A DNA stretch of 64,000 bases from positions 58,815,219 through 58,879,218 of the forward strand of contig CM068835.1 in the NCBI GenBank assembly GCA_028554795.2, read 5' to 3'. Shown here piece by piece: positions 58,639 through 64,000 of the stretch (positions within the stretch are counted from its first letter, which is position 1; each line of letters opens with the position of its first letter). The position numbers and the translations under genes are program-made. Source of the stretch: Sinohyriopsis cumingii. Its lineage: Eukaryota > Mollusca > Bivalvia > Unionida > Unionidae. The notes under the pieces are model-generated. The model made no database searches and was not told where the DNA came from. It was given only the letters and a program-made list of their open reading frames with translations.

Positions 58639-59583
58639 ATGGAATCCATCTATTATTCTCCGAGAGGATACTGGAAGGGGAAGGCCGCAATTGGTAAGCT
58701 TGCAAGCGCTGCAAAAGTAACGAGGGCCACTGCGGCTAATTGGTTGTCCAAACAAGCTATATGGCAAATCTATCTACCACCGCCTAAACAAATCAACTTC
58801 TCGCGCTTTGATGTCAGCGTACCTAATGAAGTTCATCAGGCTGATATACTATTTCTGCCGCATGACAACGGTTACAAATACGCGCTAACTGTAGTTGATG
58901 TTGCGAGTCGATACAAACAAGCGGAGCCGTTAAAAACAAAGTCAGCAACTGAAGTAGCCGATGCGTTTGAGCGGATTTATCGAAGAGGTCCTCTGCGCTG
59001 GCCAAATCTATTGCAAGTTGATCCTGGTAGTGAATTTCGCGGCGCTGTTTTATCAACGCTGAAACATCATAGCGTCGCGATACGACGAGGTCATACTGCG
59101 CTACATCGTGATCAGGCAATTGTTGAACGATTCAGTCGGACTCTTGCTGAACGGTTATTTGGGTATCAATACGCGAAGGAATTCATCCAAGAAAAACGAT
59201 CTCGTGAATGGGTCAAAAGGTTGCCAGGCGTAATTGCCGCGTTAAATAACGAGATTACCCGAGCAATCAACATGAAGCCCAGCGACGCGATTAAATACGA
59301 GTATATACCCGGAAGATCAAAAATAGATAGCGTTTCCAAGCCGATTCTCGGCGATGTCACCGTGAGATATCTATATGAACCAGGAGAGCTTGAAGGCGGT
59401 AAAAAAAGAGCTACTGATCCTATTTGGAGTGTTACCACACATAACATATCAACGATAACACGATCAACTGATAGACCACCGATCTATAGACTGGATTCAA
59501 CTGCCCCACAGCGGGGGTTTACACGCGAGCAACTACAAGTGATACCTGACGATACTCAATTACCCCCGTGTGGTCTTAACTAG
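58639..59583 (+). CDS. Retrovirus-like DDE integrase, Polinton type
   Basis: Start chosen at ATG 58639 (MESIYYSPRGYWKGKAA) rather than 58582, because it clears the PLA2 gene and gives the N-terminal helix-turn-helix-like ASAAKV..ANWLSKQ usual for Polinton integrases. 314 residues. Catalytic triad D69, D128 and E163 (D-D-35-E spacing) in QADILF, VDPGSEF and AIVERF. The C-terminal part has the small SH3/chromo-like basic region (VRYLYEPGELEGGKKR) expected of target-binding domains. It joins the ends of linear viral DNA to the host chromosome. The frame is intact, and its 3' end overlaps the convergent HNH frame by 8 bp. Confidence 0.9.
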   Translation: MESIYYSPRGYWKGKAAIGKLASAAKVTRATAANWLSKQAIWQIYLPPPKQINFSRFDVSVPNEVHQADILFLPHDNGYKYALTVVDVASRYKQAEPLKTKSATEVADAFERIYRRGPLRWPNLLQVDPGSEFRGAVLSTLKHHSVAIRRGHTALHRDQAIVERFSRTLAERLFGYQYAKEFIQEKRSREWVKRLPGVIAALNNEITRAINMKPSDAIKYEYIPGRSKIDSVSKPILGDVTVRYLYEPGELEGGKKRATDPIWSVTTHNISTITRSTDRPPIYRLDSTAPQRGFTREQLQVIPDDTQLPPCGLN

Positions 59584-59791
59584 CGCCGTTGCGTCTGTTG
59601 CACTCAAGACAGGTCAACCTCACATTGGTTTTGACATGACCGAGACTGTTATCGATCCTGTCCACGGTAAATTGGCGAGCGTCTTTATCCGAATAACGGC
59701 AACGCATTACACAATTACAACTCGCGCAGTGATTATTCTGTTGTTGTCGTAACGCAATTATTAATTCGGCATCAATATCAAAACGCCGCTG
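59576..59791 (-). CDS. HNH-like C-terminal extension of the helicase gene, -1 frame
   Basis: An open stretch of about 70 codons lies in the -1 frame relative to the helicase and ends at TAA 59578-59576. The residues look like a small HNH/zinc-finger nuclease: a CASCNC zinc pair, FTVDRIDNSLGH with the central D-x2-D/H elements, NVRLTC, and LECNRR as the second zinc pair. There is no own start codon in a sensible place. The frame joins the helicase at an A8 run containing the heptamer A AAA AAC. It fills the whole gap between helicase and integrase, stopping 8 bp inside the integrase end, which argues that it is real coding sequence. Fusion by frameshifting and a one-base indel are both possible. 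Confidence 0.65.
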   Translation of the reverse strand, partial: QRRFDIDAELIIALRQQQNNHCASCNCVMRCRYSDKDARQFTVDRIDNSLGHVKTNVRLTCLECNRRNGAS

Positions 59792-61317
59792 TTTTTTTTA
59801 TCCTGTTGGCGGTAACCCGAGAGTTTTCTATCAATGACGCTTGCATCGATGATGTCGTTGTCGTTGGTGACTCCGTCACTGACTCCGTCAATAACAATTC
59901 TTCGAAGCTGATTTATCCTTCGTACTCGGGACACTGCAAGATAGACTAGATTTGACCATTCGATGCGATTATCAACCATCCAAACAATTGTGTCCGTGAT
60001 GGTTAGTCCCTGCGAGGAATGTATTGTTGTTGCGTATCCTAGCGTCCACGGGGATTTATCAGCACATAGCGCGCCCTCGACGACGCTGATATCAACGAGC
60101 ACAATATCATTCAGCACGAGAATTTGTTTTTTTGTCCCTGACGCTGTCGGGGTCGGGATTTCAACTTCAATGTTCTGCCGCCGTGTGTCCGAGGGTCTAT
60201 AGCATAACGGCACTGGGCGCGTTGGAAACTTTTCCTTATGCAACGTAAACAACTTCCGCTGAAGTGTGTCCCTGACTATCTTTCTGCTCGCTACAATTAA
60301 ATCGTTTGGTATCCATGTTTCCCAGAATTCATTTAACGGCGTTTCCGGAATCACCTCGCGGATTATTTCACACTGAATTCTATCCGGCTGTAATCTGATT
60401 AATTTTTTAACCTCGCGCAGTTGTTCATCAAGTGCTCGGTAATCAGTATCGGTTTCTTCATAATAGTCCACAAAACCCTTTAACCAATCATGTGGACCCT
60501 CGCCGACAAATGGTGGTGGTTGGCCATGGTCGCCACACATTATCACCGCTGTATTCGCGCGCAGCAACCACTCAAGAAACATTTGTAAAACATCTAACGA
60601 AACAGTACATATCTCATCCCAGATGATAACCCCAGGAATAAATTTTTCGCCCATTCGATCAGGAGTCCACTCACCGCCGCTGTATCGAAAAAAGCTGTGA
60701 TAAGTAACGGCGTCAACATTTCGTTGTTTTATCTCTCGCGCTAGTCTATGGGTCGGTGTAAGCACGATTATACTTGCCCGCGTTCGAAATAATTCAATTG
60801 CCCGAGTCGTCTTTCCCGACCCGCCACAGCCGCTTAAATAAACTGTTTTATGTCTACAAATTGGATCAGAACACGGTGGTGCATTAGACCATTCTGACAA
60901 TTTATTACCGCGTAAGTAGTTGTTCTCAACGGTGACATCTGCTGACGGGGAATAATCGCGTCGTATTTCATTTTTAATTCTCCATGTACCCCAACTCTCG
61001 TCCGGACTAGTAAACTCGGCTATGTTTTCCTTATACTTCGCGTCTATATAAAATGAATCAACGGCTACTCTAACCGCGGTGTCGGGAAATCTATTTATCA
61101 TCGAGAATAAATTGATAGCGGCATAACCCAGCATAGACGCCCTCAAATGCGGGTATGCTGGGCTGTCTCCATCGCCGTAAGTAACAACTGTACCCAACCT
61201 TGTTCCATTGGACAAGAAAGCTGTTTTGCAGTTTACGTATCTATTTTTCGCCACTGCGTCCTTGATTACGAAATCATATTCTGCGTCATCTATAATCAGC
61301 CGTGAGCAATATCGTTT
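59761..61317 (-). CDS. Polymerase motif C segment plus SF1 (Pif1/RecD-like) helicase
   Basis: Same frame as the polymerase upstream (61318-63060), separated only by TAG. The first Met is at 61254 but the coding sense starts immediately after the stop, so that Met is probably not a real start. It begins with the end of a DNA-polymerase palm: YPHLRASMLGY and the motif-C-like VAVDSFYID. The SF1 helicase motifs follow: Walker A GCGGSGKTT (residues 142-150 counted from the Met), Walker B IIWDEI, motif III CGDHGQPPP, motif V HSSQGLT and motif VI YLAVSRVRR. The zero frame ends at 59763-59761. Polymerase-helicase fusion is known, as I recall, in relatives of Polintons and transpovirons. Confidence 0.85.
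   Translation of the reverse strand, partial: KRYCSRLIIDDAEYDFVIKDAVAKNRYVNCKTAFLSNGTRLGTVVTYGDGDSPAYPHLRASMLGYAAINLFSMINRFPDTAVRVAVDSFYIDAKYKENIAEFTSPDESWGTWRIKNEIRRDYSPSADVTVENNYLRGNKLSEWSNAPPCSDPICRHKTVYLSGCGGSGKTTRAIELFRTRASIIVLTPTHRLAREIKQRNVDAVTYHSFFRYSGGEWTPDRMGEKFIPGVIIWDEICTVSLDVLQMFLEWLLRANTAVIMCGDHGQPPPFVGEGPHDWLKGFVDYYEETDTDYRALDEQLREVKKLIRLQPDRIQCEIIREVIPETPLNEFWETWIPNDLIVASRKIVRDTLQRKLFTLHKEKFPTRPVPLCYRPSDTRRQNIEVEIPTPTASGTKKQILVLNDIVLVDISVVEGALCADKSPWTLGYATTIHSSQGLTITDTIVWMVDNRIEWSNLVYLAVSRVRRINQLRRIVIDGVSDGVTNDNDIIDASVIDRKLSGYRQQDKKNSGVLILMPN
59791..59797 (-). promoter_or_regulatory. Candidate -1 frameshift heptamer A AAA AAC
   Basis: Zero-frame codons GAT AAA AAA AAC put A AAA AAC in the exact register required for -1 slippage, and the -1 frame from 59791 is the HNH frame. 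A weak CGGC/GCCG stem can form 2-3 bases downstream. Homopolymer length error is the alternative. Confidence 0.45.
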
Positions 61318-63060
61318 CTAATCGCAGTTTTTCCCACCTTGTGTGAACTTACCAATTATTCTTCTACCGAGATCTTTTGCCTCGCGGTTTCGTTGGTTGA
61401 ATATCTTTTTGGACCATTCGATGATATATTCCTTGTCGGCATCAATGTGTTTTCTGGACTCGTCAATTATGCTATCTAGACGCTCCGGTTCTGGTAACCA
61501 GACTTCAGTCTGCGCCCGGTATGATATAATCGCGTCACTGACAATCAACAAAACTAGCATTTTACAATCAATCATATACCGTAGCAGCGCTATTGGCAAC
61601 CACTTCTTTTCAGCCATGTGTCTACCGATCCAAATATAGCAACAGCGATGAAGCCCTGCCGCGAACTCAAATGATACTACGCGAGCGAATCCGGTTAAAT
61701 CAAAATCAGGCAGTGGTCCATTAATAGCAACACGAGTCATTTCATGTCTGGGGTGTCCAAATCGTTTGAAATACTCAGCGGCGGATCCATACCCGAGAAA
61801 ACTCGCTGGATAACAGGCAACCATATCAACGGAAATCATAGCGTCGCGGTTGTATTCAGTGTTCCATAGTCCACCGTGATAGTATTCCAAACAACTGGAT
61901 TGTACATCCGGTAGAAATTCCTTGCGTGTTGGGCTCCACGCATTTTTTCTTGCTGCAACATGAGCCGCAACCGATGGAATCGTAAAACAATTTGTTAGCA
62001 GTTGTTCATCATGCTCTTCAAATTCCATGGCGGTTTTTTTAATCTTGTTGTGAAACGCTTCAGTGCGATATAATTCACCGTTTGGTCTTACAAACTGATC
62101 AAAGGTATCCGCATCGTTTTCAGCGCTACGAAGTAACCACACTGACACAGGGTCGTTTTTACACAAACAAGCAATAGCATCAAATAGTTTCCTCTCCGCG
62201 AGAAAACCGTTCTCTTCCAGGAATTCCCCCGGGATATACTTTACTGTTCTATCCCGTGGAAATACTGTGATCGCGGGCGTCCACGCGTGTTCGTTATGAT
62301 CAATAATTTTGATTGGGGCTCCATTTGATTTATACTTCGATTCGTATAATACTTCACCGGTTATCGTTGTAACGGTTATTGGAAATCTTAACGACGTTTC
62401 TAATCTCGCTATGTCGCTGATGGTTGCTCCTCGTTCGCGCACTGTCTCCTCCCACTGGTTGATTTTGCTGCGTCGTAAATCAGTCAATTTGTTTCCTCGA
62501 CATGCATTTGTAAAATGCTCTATTACTGGTTCCGCTACACAATTTATCCCCGTTGACTGTTTCATCGGCGCTAGTTTTCCGATATTAGGTTTCTTATTTA
62601 ACGGGTATATTCCATAAACAACTGCTGTTTCAGGATACGCTCGTTCATAGTATGGTCTGTCAATTCCGGTTAACAGCCCCGGCTTGGAGTCGCGGCTAAC
62701 AATAACTGTTTTCTTGTCGCTGAGAACTTGTTCAAATTTATCACGTATGATCCAATTACCTGATTCCACCCGGACAATGAATTTTACTCTGAAGAAATAC
62801 TTTTTACCGTCAAGTTGTGATATTATCGTTGCTGCGCGGTTGTCGTTCATGGTAGCATCAACAACGCCATCAATTCGAAATGTTGACCAACTATGAGATG
62901 CACCATCACGCTTGAATTCATTGATACAATCGCGTATTTTACCCAACAGGGTTCTATAGTTTATTAACGCTTTTGGTGTGTCCTTGAGGACTCTATCGAG
63001 ATTGAATTTAATATTTTTCCAGGGCTTAATTGCTGCTAATTTCTTGAACTCCTCCTCCAT
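61318..63060 (-). CDS. Family B-like DNA polymerase, N-terminal and palm part
   Basis: Start chosen at the Met of MEEEFKKLAA (63060) rather than 63108, because 63060 leaves a short promoter gap before the divergent gene at 63100. 580 codons to a TAG at 61320-61318. Palm motif A VDMVACYPASF is near 440 codons in; a motif-B-like RRIIGKFTQGG lies just before the stop; motif C is on the other side of the stop in the same frame. No 3'-5' exonuclease motifs are evident in the first 400 residues, which are unassigned. The stop is not followed by a known readthrough context (next codon AAA). Taken with the helicase this is one protein of about 1,100 residues that replicates the element. Confidence 0.78.
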   Translation of the reverse strand: MEEEFKKLAAIKPWKNIKFNLDRVLKDTPKALINYRTLLGKIRDCINEFKRDGASHSWSTFRIDGVVDATMNDNRAATIISQLDGKKYFFRVKFIVRVESGNWIIRDKFEQVLSDKKTVIVSRDSKPGLLTGIDRPYYERAYPETAVVYGIYPLNKKPNIGKLAPMKQSTGINCVAEPVIEHFTNACRGNKLTDLRRSKINQWEETVRERGATISDIARLETSLRFPITVTTITGEVLYESKYKSNGAPIKIIDHNEHAWTPAITVFPRDRTVKYIPGEFLEENGFLAERKLFDAIACLCKNDPVSVWLLRSAENDADTFDQFVRPNGELYRTEAFHNKIKKTAMEFEEHDEQLLTNCFTIPSVAAHVAARKNAWSPTRKEFLPDVQSSCLEYYHGGLWNTEYNRDAMISVDMVACYPASFLGYGSAAEYFKRFGHPRHEMTRVAINGPLPDFDLTGFARVVSFEFAAGLHRCCYIWIGRHMAEKKWLPIALLRYMIDCKMLVLLIVSDAIISYRAQTEVWLPEPERLDSIIDESRKHIDADKEYIIEWSKKIFNQRNREAKDLGRRIIGKFTQGGKNCD

Positions 63061-63099
63061 ATAATTAAAACAAGTATTTAAATAAAAGAATATAGTATA
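63061..63099. promoter_or_regulatory. 39-bp divergent promoter gap
   Basis: The only DNA between the polymerase ATG (63060, minus) and the Cys-rich gene ATG (63100, plus). Very AT-rich with TTTAAATA and TATAGTATA words. Confidence 0.45.
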
Positions 63100-63435
63100 A
63101 TGAATCACTGCAAATGGTTAATGATTGGGTCGATAACCCCGTGCAATAAATCATGTAGAGGTGAATTCTGCGGGTATCATTTACAAAGCGTTCGTAATGG
63201 TTCTCTTGGCCCCCTCCCGTGCTTGGTTTGCCACGTTGGTGTAAGAGGAAAATCGCAGTTGTGTATCAATTGTGGCGGAAAGCGATACAGAGAGTTAAAA
63301 CGTTATTACGATAAACGAATAAAAAATGCCGTCATTGACCCCACCGCTGACTCCGTCAAGGACAAAATCATCAAAACTCCTCAGGACTACATTGAAAGAT
63401 TTATAATTAAACCAAATAATGAATTAGACAAGTAG
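63100..63435 (+). CDS. Small Cys-rich zinc-binding protein, unknown
   Basis: 111 residues starting MNHCKWLMIGSITPCNKSC. Cys/His pairs lie in PCNKSCRGEFCGYHL, then PCLVCHVG and CINCGG, i.e. up to three metal-binding knuckles, followed by a charged helical tail (RYRELKRYYDKRIKN). Similar short Cys-rich genes accompany Polinton-like elements in my memory, but I cannot name the family. Divergent from the polymerase and 14 bp upstream of the HNH endonuclease gene. The frame is intact. Confidence 0.65.
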   Translation: MNHCKWLMIGSITPCNKSCRGEFCGYHLQSVRNGSLGPLPCLVCHVGVRGKSQLCINCGGKRYRELKRYYDKRIKNAVIDPTADSVKDKIIKTPQDYIERFIIKPNNELDK

Positions 63436-63449
63436 TATTATTATACAAA

Positions 63450-63953
63450 ATGGACCAAGAATTTCAGCCGCATCCTGTGCTCGTTAATTACGAGGCATCT
63501 CGCGACGGCGTTGTTAGAAACCGCAGACTGAAGAAGCCGGTTGGTACCGTAAATAATCAGGGGTATTTGACGTTTAGTGCCGGAAAGAAGAAATATTTCC
63601 GTCACAGAATCATCTATGAATGCTTCCACGGATTGATCAAGGATGGTCTCGTTATTGATCACATTAATTCTAATTGTCAAGATAACAGACTGTGTAATCT
63701 GCAAGCTATCTCTCAGAGCGAAAATACTAAAAAAGGCCAAACTGGTAAGTGCTCAAAGCAAGCAAAGGGTGTCAAATCGTTTGATACAACAACTCACGAA
63801 GAAAAAACTTTTCAGTCGATGAATGAAGCCAGTAGATACTTTGACATTTGTATCGCCTCAATACGAAAAGTAGCAGAACGAGTATATCAAACAGCGATCT
63901 CAAAAAGGACCGGACACAGAATTCGATTTTCGTACACAAATATCAGCGAGTGA
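63450..63953 (+). CDS. NUMOD-HNH homing-type endonuclease
   Basis: 167 residues. The N-terminal NUMOD4-like region (YEASRDGVVRNRRLKKPV..NNQGYLTF) leads into an HNH_3 domain: FRHRIIYECFHG, VIDHINSNCQDNRLCNLQ and SQSEN carry the usual His-Asn-His pattern. A C-terminal NUMOD1-like helix-turn-helix (FQSMNEASRYFDICIASIRK) follows. This architecture belongs to phage and organellar homing endonucleases and to large DNA viruses. It stands alone here, with no visible host intron. It may help the element spread or be a passenger. Ends 47 bp from the window edge. Confidence 0.87.
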   Translation: MDQEFQPHPVLVNYEASRDGVVRNRRLKKPVGTVNNQGYLTFSAGKKKYFRHRIIYECFHGLIKDGLVIDHINSNCQDNRLCNLQAISQSENTKKGQTGKCSKQAKGVKSFDTTTHEEKTFQSMNEASRYFDICIASIRKVAERVYQTAISKRTGHRIRFSYTNISE

Positions 63954-64000
63954 CAAGGTCACCGGCGCCTATGGCGCTGACGAATTGTCTGTAATACCTC

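Noticed and set aside
59570-59752. Plus-strand 60-codon frame after the integrase
   Set aside because: It is antisense to the HNH frame, which shows zinc pairs and conserved-looking motifs; the plus frame has none.
61318-61320. Programmed readthrough of the UAG in the polymerase
   Set aside because: The following bases AAACGA do not fit the known CARYYA or CUAG readthrough contexts; left open only as a possibility to test across copies.

Overview
The window is a stretch of an AT-rich, intron-rich animal genome, most likely a mollusc and probably a bivalve. That is an inference from three things: a HEPN_DZIP3-type gene with a coiled-coil exon, a spliced DUF4806-type gene, and tRNA-derived SINEs mixed with LINE, hAT and Polinton/adintovirus-like DNA. 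Host coding content is low. Most of the first 33 kb and of 46-57 kb is intron, intergenic DNA and decayed repeats.

Layout. 0.1-4.5 kb: minus-strand HEPN_DZIP3-like gene, with exon 1 at 3303-3921 and a repeat-built coiled-coil exon at 166-923; the splice sites and phases fit. A 57-bp minisatellite lies in its intron, and exon 1 plus its upstream DNA is partly duplicated. 4.5-33 kb: LINE endonuclease remnant, an inverted SINE pair, dispersed and tandem repeats, and a degenerate 2.1-kb hAT element (22.9-25.0 kb). 33.3-36.7 kb: minus-strand multi-exon DUF4806-type gene with a polyadenylation signal and a one-base frame break. 37.1-38.6 kb: 3' part of a LINE.

39.1-46.0 kb: first virus-derived block. 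It holds a decayed protein-primed family B DNA polymerase with exonuclease and palm motifs, a BIR-domain gene, a frame-broken zinc-knuckle gene, and a divergent gene pair (a coiled-coil protein and a short gene). Both members of the pair end in a replication-dependent histone-type 3' stem-loop followed by a shared purine-rich downstream element. Between them is a promoter with two TATA boxes, a CRE palindrome and two CCAAT boxes. Histone-type RNA 3' ends on non-histone genes of a mobile or viral element are the most unusual feature in the window.

46-57 kb: SINE, a near-identical 455-bp direct repeat, a diverged tandem repeat and a hAT MITE with a perfect target duplication. 57.1-64.0 kb: second, much younger Polinton/adintovirus-like element running off the right edge. 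Its genes are a packaging ATPase, a zinc-ribbon/PLA2 virion-type protein, a DDE integrase, a polymerase-SF1 helicase fusion with one in-frame UAG, an HNH tail reached through an A-run that contains a -1 slippery heptamer, a small Cys-rich protein and a NUMOD/HNH endonuclease. The genes are packed head-to-head and tail-to-tail with almost no spacing. No capsid gene is visible in the window; it may lie beyond 64 kb. In such elements the integrase inserts the genome, the polymerase/helicase copies it, the ATPase packages DNA and the PLA2 domain would act in membrane penetration. Those roles come from family knowledge, not from this sequence alone.
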